The position numbers were made by a program, and so were the translations under genes. From Pachyseris speciosa (Eukaryota > Cnidaria > Anthozoa > Scleractinia > Pachyseridae): a DNA stretch of 64,000 nucleotides. Below are positions 42,555-52,152 of the stretch, piece after piece. The DNA lies in the NCBI GenBank assembly GCA_016490735.1, contig JAEMWC010000761.1, positions 320,001 to 384,000 of the forward strand, given 5' to 3'. Each line of letters begins with the position of its first letter. Positions within the stretch are counted from its first letter, which is position 1. The notes beneath the pieces are model-generated. The model was not told where the DNA came from. It made no database searches and worked only from the letters and a program-made list of their open reading frames with translations.

Positions 42555-42565
42555 CACAATAATAT
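42550..42565 (+). promoter_or_regulatory. TCTA late-type promoter motif of the major capsid gene
   Basis: TCTAACACAATAATATATG, TCTA to ATG spacing exactly 12 nt. The first 7 nt equal those of the 40695 gene (TCTAACACAATTGTATATG). Confidence 0.7.
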
Positions 42566-43849
42566 ATGTCAAACTATCGTGACTCAAAATATATCGAAAG
42601 ATATGAAGATGTAGTGTTCGAACTAGAGACAGCACTTATTACTGTAGTAGCAAATAATGCTCATCAGAGGAAAACAGGTTACCGTTTCGTTGTTGATAAC
42701 AGTGGAGAGACTACACCATTTGACTGGTATAATGCCCGTTTTAATGTTATTTTCAAAGAAAATAAGCTTGCAGATGGAGCTGACATTGCTGGTGCAGATC
42801 GAAATGGTATTGTTAATTCAGTTCACGCTCTTATTAACACCATTAATGTGAAAATGAATGGTATTGATGTTTATGAATGCCGTAATGCAAACCAAGCCAC
42901 AAATATTAAGTCATTGCTTGAGTATTCACAGGGTTATGCTGTAAGTCAGGGAACCAATGAGTTCTTCTATCTTGACACCAGTAGAGGCGCTGAAAACAGA
43001 GTGGCACAAGCTGCTTATAACAAAGGATTCTCAGATCGTAAAGCTTTACTTAATGGTGGTGGTGAAGTAAATGCAGAGATAGCATTGAACAGATACGGTT
43101 TTTTCAAGAGCTTTTGGGATGAAGTCATGCCTAACTCAAAAGTAGAGGTGAACCTGACACTTGAGAGTGATGACAATATGATTTGGCAAGCTACTGATGA
43201 ATGTCGTGTGATACTAACTAAATTCCAGCTAATTGTTCCTCGTATTATTTTCAATTCTACGGGAAAGTCCTTATACATGAGTAAGTATCTTGACAACAGA
43301 AAGTGGACTTACATGAGAGAAATGGTTGAGAGAGGCAATTCAACAAGACAACAGACAGCCAATTTCCGTATTTCCACAGGAATAAACAAACCCAGGCATG
43401 TCTTTGTATTCATCATCAATGATGCTAATGATTCTGATCAGACAGCCAATAAATTTCTCTATAACACCTTTTCAGTTGCAAATAACCAAACTTTGACTGA
43501 TTGTTATCTTGAGGTTGGCAATGGTAATGATTATCCAGAGGTACATTATAAACCATCAACAGAACCAACAAGAGTATTTAGAGATGTTTTGAAATATGTT
43601 CAAGCTGTAAATGATTTCAGTGAAAGTACCCTTCTTAACAGGGGCAATTTCGGTACAATATTCCCTTTCATTTATTTTGATTTGACGAAACAGAAACAGG
43701 ATATCAAAGATGGAATGACAAAACTGACTTTCAAATACACTTTGAGTGGTGTGACAAATGCTGATTACAGTGTGTATGCACTTGTGCTCTATGAACAGGA
43801 TATTGAGATGAGAAAGACTGATGGAAAGTTAATTCTGAGATCTATGTAA
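42566..43849 (+). CDS. Major capsid protein (double jelly-roll)
   Basis: 427 codons, intact. N-terminal YRDSKYIERYEDVVFELETA, then FDWYNARFNVIFKENKLADG, SVHALINTINVKMNGIDVYE, EVNLTLESDDNMIWQ, FSESTLLNRGNFGTIFPFIY and a C-terminal DYSVYALVLYEQDIEM. This is the conserved Polinton major capsid protein, whose double jelly-roll trimers form the icosahedral shell. The length fits the family. It is the best preserved long gene of the element and is under the TCTA motif. Confidence 0.92.
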   Translation: MSNYRDSKYIERYEDVVFELETALITVVANNAHQRKTGYRFVVDNSGETTPFDWYNARFNVIFKENKLADGADIAGADRNGIVNSVHALINTINVKMNGIDVYECRNANQATNIKSLLEYSQGYAVSQGTNEFFYLDTSRGAENRVAQAAYNKGFSDRKALLNGGGEVNAEIALNRYGFFKSFWDEVMPNSKVEVNLTLESDDNMIWQATDECRVILTKFQLIVPRIIFNSTGKSLYMSKYLDNRKWTYMREMVERGNSTRQQTANFRISTGINKPRHVFVFIINDANDSDQTANKFLYNTFSVANNQTLTDCYLEVGNGNDYPEVHYKPSTEPTRVFRDVLKYVQAVNDFSESTLLNRGNFGTIFPFIYFDLTKQKQDIKDGMTKLTFKYTLSGVTNADYSVYALVLYEQDIEMRKTDGKLILRSM

Positions 43850-43953
43850 ATGGAAATAATTAAATAAATTAATTAAATAAATAAATAAAAATAAATAAAT
43901 TAAATAATTAAATTACATTGTATTAAATACAATTTAGTATAAACATATATTAT
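43850..43953. repeat. (AAAT)n spacer before the next gene
   Basis: Short AT-only tract (TTAAATAAATAAATAAAAATAAAT). No TCTA precedes ATG 43954; the start is preceded by ACATATATTATATG. Confidence 0.7.
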
Positions 43954-44799
43954 ATGACTACTTATCATCCTCATGGAGTAAGACTTTCAGGAAGTCAGAA
44001 GGAAAGGCTTGCAAAAGCTATACAAACAAATTCACCGGTAACATTGAGACTTGCACATGGAGATCTCACTGGAGGTGATCAAATGATGTTGACAAAAACA
44101 CAGATAAAAAAATTAGCCAAAGCACAGAGAAATGGAACAGGTGCTGATGTAAAGATATCCAAAGCACAGATCAGAAAATCAGTCCAAGAAGGAGGTTCTC
44201 TTTGGTCCAGTCTTTTTTCACTTGGAACAAGACTATTGCCTTATGCAGGTAAAGCAGTAGCTAAGGCAGCTCCAGCATTGGCTACAGGTGCTCTTTCTTC
44301 ATTAGCAAGTCTCGGTGTTGATAAACTATTTGGGAAGAAACAAAAAGGAGGATTTCTTATTCCTAATGCCAATTTATCCCAATTATTGAATGTAGGAAAT
44401 TTATTGAATACGAGACAGATGGCTGATGTTATCCAAAAAATGCAGTATGGTGGAGACGTTGTTATAAAACCAACAAAAGCGCAGACTGGAAAGGGTATTG
44501 GAACAATACTCGCCAGCATTGGAATTCCTTTCGCTATAGAAGCAATCAGAAAATTAACTGGAAAAGGTTTGCATGTTGAAAGCAGCCGTCCAAGACGGTC
44601 ATTACCAGTTCATGTTCCAGATTCCATTGCAAAAAATAAAAGTGGTGGGAAACATGCTATGATGCCATGGCAATCCCCTCCTGTTTTTGGTACATGGGAT
44701 AACCCAATAGGCATGGGAATGAAAAAAAAAAAAGAAAAACCAAAGGAAAAGGACTTCTACTGGGCAAAAACAGTCCATTCAATTCAATCCCCATACTAG
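43954..44799 (+). CDS. KTQIKKLAKA-repeat Polinton structural protein
   Basis: 281 codons. The N-terminus has repeated MLTKTQIKKLAKAQRNGTG / VKISKAQIRKSV segments, the middle a Gly/Ala-rich hydrophobic part (LLPYAGKAVAKAAPALATGA), with several GG sites. LTGG|D fits the adenovirus-protease pattern [MIL]-x-G-G|x, so the protein may be matured by the neighbouring protease. An A12 run near 44720 is followed, in another frame, by KNSPFNSIPILGTIL ending at TAA about 44811. That ending recalls other Polintons, so the printed C-terminus is probably shifted. Function unknown; membrane-active or cement roles are possible. Confidence 0.7.
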   Translation: MTTYHPHGVRLSGSQKERLAKAIQTNSPVTLRLAHGDLTGGDQMMLTKTQIKKLAKAQRNGTGADVKISKAQIRKSVQEGGSLWSSLFSLGTRLLPYAGKAVAKAAPALATGALSSLASLGVDKLFGKKQKGGFLIPNANLSQLLNVGNLLNTRQMADVIQKMQYGGDVVIKPTKAQTGKGIGTILASIGIPFAIEAIRKLTGKGLHVESSRPRRSLPVHVPDSIAKNKSGGKHAMMPWQSPPVFGTWDNPIGMGMKKKKEKPKEKDFYWAKTVHSIQSPY

Positions 44800-44809
44800 G
44801 AACCATTTT

Positions 44810-45268
44810 GTAAATAAACCCTTATCCAACTTTGATTTAATTAATTGGGTTAAACAACTTGGAATAAAACATTTTAGAGGAGTATTTTCAAGAGACAATA
44901 TGCCGAGACAAATAAAAAAGAATGAATGTGGGATAGTCAATCTTGATTCCAAAATTGGACCTGGTACTCATTGGGTTTGTTATAGGAATTTCAAAAATGA
45001 TAGATACTGTGAATACTTTGACTCATTTGGTTTAATGATGCCAACAGAAGTACAGAAATACATGGCTACAAGTGGAAAACAACTTGAATACTCTGGTGAT
45101 GAGATACAAGAAAGGGATTCAGTATTGTGTGGATATTGGTGTTTGTACTATCTTCTTGAGAGACAAAAAGGCAGATCTATTCTGAATACAATACATAATT
45201 CCAAATTCAGTCCAACAGATACGAGTGTCAATCACAGATTCATTATAGATTACTTTGAAAATATCTAA
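44810..45268 (+). CDS. Ulp1/adenain-type cysteine protease (Polinton PRO)
   Basis: The first ATG is at 44900 (122 codons), but same-frame coding upstream (LSNFDLINWVKQLGIKHFRG from about 44827) belongs to the family, so the real start was farther 5' and has lost its ATG. Catalytic residues in the 122-codon ORF: His24 (GTHWVCY), Asp41 (YFDSFG), Gln70 (DEIQ), Cys77 (VLCGYW). It would cleave capsid precursors during maturation. Ends at a TAA that overlaps the TCTAA motif of the next gene. Confidence 0.85.
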   Translation, partial: VNKPLSNFDLINWVKQLGIKHFRGVFSRDNMPRQIKKNECGIVNLDSKIGPGTHWVCYRNFKNDRYCEYFDSFGLMMPTEVQKYMATSGKQLEYSGDEIQERDSVLCGYWCLYYLLERQKGRSILNTIHNSKFSPTDTSVNHRFIIDYFENI

Positions 45269-45280
45269 CTTAATGGTATA
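45264..45280 (+). promoter_or_regulatory. TCTA late-type promoter motif of the zinc-ribbon gene
   Basis: TCTAACTTAATGGTATAATG, 13 nt from TCTA to ATG 45281. An earlier ATG at 45273 is in a different frame. Confidence 0.5.
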
Positions 45281-45438
45281 ATGGTAAAATCATATTGTGT
45301 GAAACAGAAGAAGCAGACTGAGTGTGTACCAGGAAGCGAAACATACAAAAGACTAAAAATGGAAGAACCATGATGAAATGCAAGTGTGCTGAGTGTGGGA
45401 TCACAAAGACTAAGTTTGTCAAAGGGAAGGGAAACTAA
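45281..45438 (+). pseudogene. DUF5679-like zinc ribbon (frameshifted)
   Basis: Too short for most ORF callers. The start encodes VKSYCVKQKKQTECVPGSE and stops at about 45371. A frame change near 45357 leads to NGRTMMKCKCAECGITKTKF and a TAA at 45436. YCVK...NGR...K-x-C-x2-CG is the DUF5679 pattern found in Polintons and giant viruses. The first Cys pair is damaged (CVKQ instead of CxxC). It may once have been fused to the PLA2-like ORF that follows within 50 nt in an adjacent frame. Confidence 0.5.
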
Positions 45439-45482
45439 TTAGCCCGTCTGAAGGGGCGGGCATACTAGATTCGGCTGCAGAT

Positions 45483-46119
45483 ATGGCACTAACAGGATTT
45501 TTGGAACATGGAGTCCCTTATTTAGCGAAGAAGGGTGTTGAAATGGGTAGATATTATGCATCAGAAGCAATGAGAAATCCAAAGCTGCAAAAGAAATTAA
45601 TTGACAAAGGACTTTCCCTCGCAAAGCCTGCAATCACAAAGGTTGGGTCAGAAGCTTTGAAACAACTCTCAACAAAAGTGAGACCAAATATTCGTTACAA
45701 AACAGATATCAAAGGATTAGATTATGGCGGTGCTATTGACATTCATAAGGTTATTGACAAGCTTCCTAAACCGAAAAGTGGATGGACACCCGGAAAGTAT
45801 AAATACATGGGACCTTATAATCCCCTCGATAAACAGTTAGAGTATGATAAAAACATAGGTGAGGTCACAAAATGGAATGTCCTGCCTTACAATAAAGTAG
45901 ATGAAATAGCAGCTTATCATGATATTTGTTATGATATGAAAAAATAAAGGTGAATGTGATAGAACAATGGTCGAGTCACTAGATCAAATACCATATGGTG
46001 AGATGCCAAAATGGGGTCAAACAGCTAGATTCTTAATTGACAAAAAACAGAAACTTGGTCTTGGTGTTTCAAAAAACGGAAAAAGCCGTCGAGTGAAGAA
46101 AACTGGCAAGAAAAACTAG
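45483..46119 (+). pseudogene. Phospholipase A2-like capsid-associated protein, one frameshift
   Basis: ORF 45483-45947 (154 codons) has an amphipathic N-terminus (GFLEHGVPYLAKKGVEMGRY), then YMGPYN at residues 108-113 (calcium loop) and the catalytic pair HD in YHDICYD (145-151), the signature of parvovirus VP1-type PLA2 domains. The frame shifts in a poly-A run at about 45942 and continues to about 46119 with a basic end. In parvoviruses this activity breaches endosomal membranes; here the role is inferred. An adenovirus-like basic tail follows. Confidence 0.65.
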
Positions 46120-46166
46120 CTGATGAATTACATGCACCCATAAAACGAAATTTCACTCGGCGGCGT

Positions 46167-47039
46167 GTGATTGTAAATAAAATTGATGAAATATGGGCAA
46201 GTGATCTAGTTGAAATGCAACAGTTCAGTAAATGGAATAAAGGTTATCGATATCTTCTTATGGTTATTGATGTCTTCAGCAAATATGGTTGGATTGTCCC
46301 ATTGAAGGATAAGAAAGGTGAATCTGTCACTGAAGCATTCAAAACAATATTCAAGGAAGGCAGAAAACCACAGTATTTATGGGTCGACAAGGGAAAAGAG
46401 TTTTACAACAAACACTTGAAGGACTTGCTAGAGAAACATAGTGTACAGATGTACTCAACTGAGAATGAAGAGAAGTCATCAGTAGTTGAAAGATGGAATA
46501 GGACAATGAAGTCCAAAATGTGGAAACAGTTCACTGTTCAAGGTAATACACAGTATTTAGACATGTTACCAAAATTAGTGAAACAGTATAATAATACCAA
46601 ACATTCAAGCACAAAGATGACACCCGTTGAAGCATCTGATAAGAGGAATGAAGGAACTGTTTACTTCAATTTGTATGGTGATATGAAAACATTAAAACAG
46701 AAACCGAAATTCAAAATAGGTGATAAGGTTCGAATATCTAAGTATAAACGGAATGTGTTCGACAAGGGCTATACACCAAATTGGACTGAAGAAGTGTTTA
46801 CAGTTGATAAGATCCAGTACACTAATCCAATAACATACAAAATAAAGGATCTGAAAGGTGAAGATATTGAAGGGAGTTTTTATGAAGCTGAATTATTGAA
46901 AGCCAGACAGGATGTTTTCCGTATTGATAAAGTCATTCGCAGAGATTACAAGAAGAAACAAGCTTTGGTGAAGTGGAAGGGTTACAGTGACGAATTTAAC
47001 AGTTGGATACCATTCAAGGATTTAAAAGACATATTATAA
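46167..47039 (+). CDS. RVE-family integrase with chromodomain (Polinton INT)
   Basis: The retroviral-type catalytic triad is D13 (ASDLVEM), D74 (WVDKGKEF) and E109 (SSVVERW), a D-x34-E spacing, counted from GTG 46167. An open same-frame extension upstream (KPSSEENWQEKLADELHAPI, from about 46080) belongs to the family, so the true start lies earlier, overlapping the PLA2-like end; no ATG is visible there. The C-terminal 45 residues form a chromodomain (VIRRDYKKKQALVKWKGY, WIPFKDL) that may steer insertion to modified chromatin. Intact otherwise. It joins the element ends to target DNA, giving the 6-bp duplication. Confidence 0.92.
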   Translation: MIVNKIDEIWASDLVEMQQFSKWNKGYRYLLMVIDVFSKYGWIVPLKDKKGESVTEAFKTIFKEGRKPQYLWVDKGKEFYNKHLKDLLEKHSVQMYSTENEEKSSVVERWNRTMKSKMWKQFTVQGNTQYLDMLPKLVKQYNNTKHSSTKMTPVEASDKRNEGTVYFNLYGDMKTLKQKPKFKIGDKVRISKYKRNVFDKGYTPNWTEEVFTVDKIQYTNPITYKIKDLKGEDIEGSFYEAELLKARQDVFRIDKVIRRDYKKKQALVKWKGYSDEFNSWIPFKDLKDIL

Positions 47040-47132
47040 AGAGAAAATTATCTAACATATATGTGAGTAGACCCTACAGTAGTACATACTGTCATTTGCT
47101 ATTATGTAGCCAAGAATATTATTATTCCTGAC

Positions 47133-47192
47133 TATATTTAAACACAGGTCGAAAATGAATTAAAAAATAAATTATTATAATATAATATACAA
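47133..47192 (+). promoter_or_regulatory. Shared early-type upstream motif of the BRO-nuclease gene
   Basis: TATATTTAAACACAG then GTC and GAAAATG, ending 35 nt before ATG 47193. The polymerase gene has the same motif at the same spacing (48295-48318). No TCTA near this start. Confidence 0.5.
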
Positions 47193-48032
47193 ATGCAAAA
47201 ATATTCCTACAATAATAAAGAATTGGATGTATCAATAGATTGCTATCTTGATGATAACAATGACATTTGGTTCAGAGGAAGAGACATAGCTATTATTCTC
47301 GACTATAAAAATCCACAAAAGGCAATCAAGGATCATGTTTTATCTGATGATAGAATCTTAAGAGACCACAAAATAAGCATAAATTCACGATGTAACAAAA
47401 CGGTCCCTCGTGCTGAGGCCACTGATTCACGATGTAACAAAACGTTACCTCGTGCTGAGACCATTGAAAAAACTTTCAAATGTTTTTTTATAAATGAATC
47501 AGGATTTTATTCACTAATACTGTCCTCTAAAAAACAGGAAGCAGCAAAATTTAAACATTGGGTTACATCTAAAGTGTTGCCATCAATCAGAAAACAGGGG
47601 TATTACAATCAGTTCAATGACAGAAGCAATAATATGCTGATGATTGAAAGTGAAGATGATCTGCACTACAAGATTGTGTCATTCATCAGAAAGAAATATG
47701 AAGACGCATTAATGGTGGCGGGATTAGGTGAAAATCAAATAAGCCCGAACATGCGAATCAGAAGTTATAAGAAAGGATATATGGCTGGACAGTGTGATTT
47801 AATGCTGATGAATCCCACAAGAAAACACAGTGCTCTTTGTCTTGAATTCAAAAGCCCAACAGGTGTGTATAAAGTGTCAGACAAACAGTCTGATATGAAG
47901 CTAATGTATGAGAAAAACAACTGCAAATACATCATGAGCAATAGTTTCGAAGACTTGATTCATGAAATAACTAAACACATGGAAGAGAGCAAATTATACT
48001 TATCAAGAAGAGAAAGATATTTAAAAAAATAA
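47193..48032 (+). CDS. BRO-N domain fused to a VRR-NUC-like nuclease
   Basis: 279 codons, intact. Residues about 8-140 form a BRO-N domain (DIWFRGRDIAIILDYKNPQK, INESGFYSLILSSKK, FKHWVTSKVLPSIRKQGYY), a DNA-binding module of baculovirus BRO proteins and phage antirepressors. Residues about 155-260 resemble a VRR-NUC/PD-(D/E)xK nuclease: AGQCDLMLMN and LCLEFKSPTG give the D...ExK residues. The BRO part holds an in-frame 42-bp tandem duplication (SRCNKTVPRAEATD / SRCNKTLPRAETIE, residues 65-93). Possible roles are Holliday-junction or genome processing, or regulation. Confidence 0.75.
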   Translation: MQKYSYNNKELDVSIDCYLDDNNDIWFRGRDIAIILDYKNPQKAIKDHVLSDDRILRDHKISINSRCNKTVPRAEATDSRCNKTLPRAETIEKTFKCFFINESGFYSLILSSKKQEAAKFKHWVTSKVLPSIRKQGYYNQFNDRSNNMLMIESEDDLHYKIVSFIRKKYEDALMVAGLGENQISPNMRIRSYKKGYMAGQCDLMLMNPTRKHSALCLEFKSPTGVYKVSDKQSDMKLMYEKNNCKYIMSNSFEDLIHEITKHMEESKLYLSRRERYLKK

Positions 48033-48050
48033 TTTATATAACTATATATT

Positions 48051-48248
48051 ATGGAGAATCAAAATGTTAAGAGAGGTCGGGGAAGGCCTAGAGTTCTCAG
48101 TGATGAGGAAAGAAAAAAACACAAGGCTACCTATATGCTAAATAAAGAATGGTTCTGTAACATATGTAAGACAGGACGTAACTACACAATGGCAGGGAAA
48201 TCTTGTCATATTAAAACAAAAAAACATCAAAAAAATATTCTTCAATAA
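48051..48248 (+). CDS. Small AT-hook plus U1-like zinc-finger protein
   Basis: 65 codons. AT-hook-like KRGRGRPR at residues 7-14 and a C2H2 finger C36-x2-C39-x13-H53-x5-H59 of the U1/matrin type. A putative DNA- or RNA-binding regulator between the BRO-nuclease and polymerase genes. Spacing (18 nt and 104 nt) suggests the early cluster. Start ATATATTATG, no TCTA. Confidence 0.75.
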   Translation: MENQNVKRGRGRPRVLSDEERKKHKATYMLNKEWFCNICKTGRNYTMAGKSCHIKTKKHQKNILQ

Positions 48249-48294
48249 TTACAATTCAAAAGGATCCAGTAATTGGATCAATTGAATTCTCAAC

Positions 48295-48352
48295 CATATT
48301 TAAACGCAGACGGAAATGTTTTAAAGAAATAATAACTATAGATATATTATAA
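48295..48352 (+). promoter_or_regulatory. Shared early-type upstream motif of the polymerase gene
   Basis: CATATTTAAACGCAG then AC and GGAAATG, ending 34 nt before ATG 48353; compare 47133-47157. Confidence 0.5.
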
Positions 48353-51300
48353 ATGGAAAAAATTATCGAAACTAGTAGTAATATGGACAAGAAAAGTCTC
48401 AAAAAATTGAGCAAATCTAAGCTAATCGAGTTGTTGTTGAAGCAACAGAAGAAACCAAAAGTTATTATAGTTGATGACACAAAACCTGTACCTAAACCAA
48501 GAACAAGACCAATTCCTGCCCCAAGGACGAAAAGACCAACAGTGAAAGAATTGGTTGATTATTTTGAGAGGAAAAGATTACCAGCTCCACCTGCTGAATG
48601 GTTGGAAGAAATAGAGCAATTGAAAAAGAGACCAATTCCCGCCCCAAGAGCCAAAAAGCCTGTGCCGGTTCCAACACCCAGAACAAAAATAGAGCAAACA
48701 GAGAAAGCTCTGAAGGGCTTCACAAAATCTTTTGAAATCAGTATAAAAAATAACAAAGACCCGCTTGCGCAACTGCAAAACACAAGAAAGGCTGTTGCAT
48801 ATAATATTATAAAATTGTTGAATGAAGTGAAAGGACTGAAATTTGTTGAAACACTCAAGGTAACATTTACAAAAATGACTGACGGACAATTAGAGTTTAA
48901 AACCGCATATTTCAACAGTGTAGCTCAAACAATTGTGAATAATCTGCAAGTAACTGAATCACTACAGTTGTCAAAAGACCAAATAATGAATAAGATTGCA
49001 GTTTGGGTATCTGAAGGTTCAGGTTGGACAATTGAATCTGTTGACAGCCATTACCTCAATGTTGTGAAATATGCGCCAATGAAGGGCTCCTCATACATTA
49101 AACTACCGAATGAACTCAGAAACAGTGCAAAGGGTTTAATTAACTTGAAAAATGAGGATAATGAATGCTTCCGATGGTGCCACATCAGACACCTGAACCC
49201 ACAAGAGAAATACCCACAGAGGGTCAAAAAATCAGACAAGCAATACATTGAAAAATTGGATTATACAGGGATTGAATTTCCAGTGACTACCAAACATTAC
49301 AATAAGATTGAAAAACAAAGTGAGATCAACATCAATGTATTCGGTTATGAGGAGAAACAACCTTATCCAATATATGTATCAAAAGAGAAATATGCAGACT
49401 GCTTGAATCTGCTTCTAATAACTGAAAATGAAAACAAGCATTATGTGCTAATAAAAGATTTCAATAAGTTCATGTACAATCAAACAAAGCACAAAGAAAG
49501 AAAACACTTTTGTATGCATTGCTTACAGTGTTTCAGCTCTGAAAGGGTTCTGAATGATCACAAGGGCAACTGCATGCAAGTAAATGGCACACAGGCAATA
49601 AAAATGCCAAACAAAGATAACAACATACTGAAATTCAACAACTTTCATAAACAACAGCAGGTACCATTTGTGATCTATGCTGATTTTGAGGCCATCACTG
49701 AAAAAATACACGGTTGTCAACCCAACAATGATAAATCATACACTGAAGCCTATCAGAGCATACTGACTGTGGCCACGGCTATAAAGTAGTTTGTTGTTAT
49801 GATGATAAATACAGCAAACCAGCAGTAATATACAGGGGTGAAAAGGCTGTGTACAAATTCATGAAAGCTATGCTGGAGGAGGTCAAATATTGCAAGAATG
49901 TTGTGAAAAAAAATTTTAACAAACCATTGAAAATGACTAAAGATGATGAAGAGAAATTCCAAAAAGTCAAAGTTTGTCACATTTGTGATAAAAAATACAC
50001 TGACAAAGATATCCGAGTTCGAGATCATTGTCACATCACTGGTAAATACAGAGGTTCTGCTCACCAAGATTGTAATCTGAAACTCAGAGTGAACCCAGAA
50101 GAAATAAAAATACCTGTTATATTCCACAATCTGAGAGGCTATGATAGTCATTTTATTATGCAGGAGATTGGAGCCATTGTTAAGAAGCACACTTACAAAA
50201 ACAAGAAAGGTGAAGACTGTCAAATGAACATCAATGCTATCCCAAATAACATGGAGAAGTATATGGCTTTCATGCTTGGCAACCACTTGACCTTCATTGA
50301 TAGTTTCCAGTTCATGAGCTCCAGTTTGGAAAAACTTGTAGGCAATCTACCAAAAGAAGCCTTAAAATTCACCTCACAAGAGTTCAAGGGAAAGGATCTT
50401 AATCTGATGGCACAGAAAGGTGTTTATCCTTACGACTACATGGACAGTTTCGATCAATTCAATCAGAAGCTGCCCTCAAAAGAAGAATTCTATAGCATAC
50501 TGAGTGATGAGCATATATCAGATGAAGACTATACGCATGCTCAGACTGTTTGGAAAGCATTCTCTTTGAAAAACATGGGTGATTATCATGACCTGTACCT
50601 TAAAACAGATGTACTCCTACTGGCTGATGTATTTGAAAACTTCAGAAAAACATGCCTTGAGTACTATAAACTGGACCCGTGTCACTATTTCACGTCTCCA
50701 GGGCTATCATGGGATGCCATGCTTAAAATGACTGACATTAAACTAGAATTGATGACTGATATTGATATGTTCCAGTTCATTGAAAAGGGTCTGCGCGGTG
50801 GTATCAGCTATATTGCCAACCGTTACGGTAAAGCAAATAATAAATACATGAAAGAGTATGACGAGAAGGCGCCCTCGAAGTACATCGTGTATCTTGATGC
50901 TAATAATTTGTATGGTTGGGCTATGAGTCAATATTTACCAAAAGGCGGATTCAGATGGATGACACAAAAACAGATCAATAATTTAGACCTGGCTGTCTAT
51001 AAAGAAGATAGTGCAAAGGGTTTGATACTTGAAGTTGACCTCAAATACCCCCAAGAGTTACATGATCTACATAATGACTACCCACTTGGGCCGGAAAAGA
51101 TTAAAGTGACTGGGGACATGCTATCAGATTATTGTAAAAACATAGCAAAGAAATACAATATATCAACTGGTCTGGTACATAAACTAATACCAACATTAAG
51201 CAACAAAGAAAAATACGTGCTCCATTATAGGAACCTCCAATTATATACTGATCTCGGTTTGAAAATAACTAAAATCCATCGAGTGTTAGAATTCAATCAG

Positions 51301-52152
51301 TCCGCGTGGCTTAGGCAATATATTGATGTCAATACTGAAAAACGTAAGAATGCTAAAAATGCCTTTGAGAAAGACTTTTTCAAGCTGATGAATAACAGTG
51401 TATTTGGCAAAACGATGGAAAACCTCAGAAAGCGAGTAGACGTCAGATTGGTGACTGATGAGAAGAAGCTATTGAAAATGGCTGCTAAACCGACATATGT
51501 TAGCAGTAAAATCTTCAATGAAAATCTAGTAGCTGTTCATAAGATAAAAGAAACACTTACTTTAAACCGGCCAGCATACGTGGGGATGTGTATTCTAGAC
51601 CTTAGCAAGACACTGATGTACGATTTCCATTACAACTACATCAAAGAGAAATATGGAGATGAAGCAAAATTATTATTCACAGACACAGACTCACTGACCT
51701 ATGAAATTGGAACCCATGACATCTATAGAAATTTCTGGAAGGATAAAAATAAATTCGATAACAGTGACTATCCTGAAAGCTCGCCATTCTCCGATAAGAC
51801 CAATAAGAAAGTGGTTGGTAAGATGAAAGATGAGGCTGCTGGAGTCCCAATATGTGAATTCGTAGGACTGAGATCGAAGATGTATAGCTATATTAAAGAT
51901 GATCAGAAAGGAGGAAAAACAGCAAAAGGTATAAGGAAGAATATTATTAAGAATAACATCAAACATGAAAATTATAAAGAGACACTATTTGATAATAAAC
52001 AGATGCATCATAGAATGAAAACAATCAGAAGTCAGAACCATCAACTTGGAAGTTATGAGATAAATAAAGTATCACTCAGCTGCTTTGACGACAAGCGGTA
52101 TATTCATGATAATGGCGTGACAAGCTATGCTTATGGACATTATGAAATCTAG
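48353..52152 (+). pseudogene. polB: Protein-primed family B DNA polymerase, one frameshift
   Basis: About 1266 codons in two frames: 48353-49789 and 49849-52152, joined by coding in the second frame from about 49753, consistent with one lost base. Order: Lys-rich start, Pro-rich linker (KPRTRPIPAPR), a palm-preceding N-terminal region (WCHIRHLNPQEKYPQR), finger (FCMHCLQCFSSERVLNDHKG), exonuclease I (YADFEAI), a zinc-like CHICDKKY...RDHCH block, exonuclease II (NLRGYDSHF), polymerase A (LDANNLYGWAM, about 50891), B (MNNSVFGKTMEN, about 51388) and C (FTDTDSLTYE, about 51677). It replicates the element from protein-capped ends. Function is lost unless the shift is an assembly error. Confidence 0.93.

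Noticed and set aside
48492..48915. Minus-strand ORFs across the polB N-terminus
   Set aside because: Shadows of the Pro-rich plus-strand coding; hydrophobic-looking only because of the antisense reading.
49745..49860. Programmed ribosomal frameshift in polB
   Set aside because: No slippery heptamer or downstream stem at the site; the frames rejoin by a single missing base. Mutation or assembly error is simpler.
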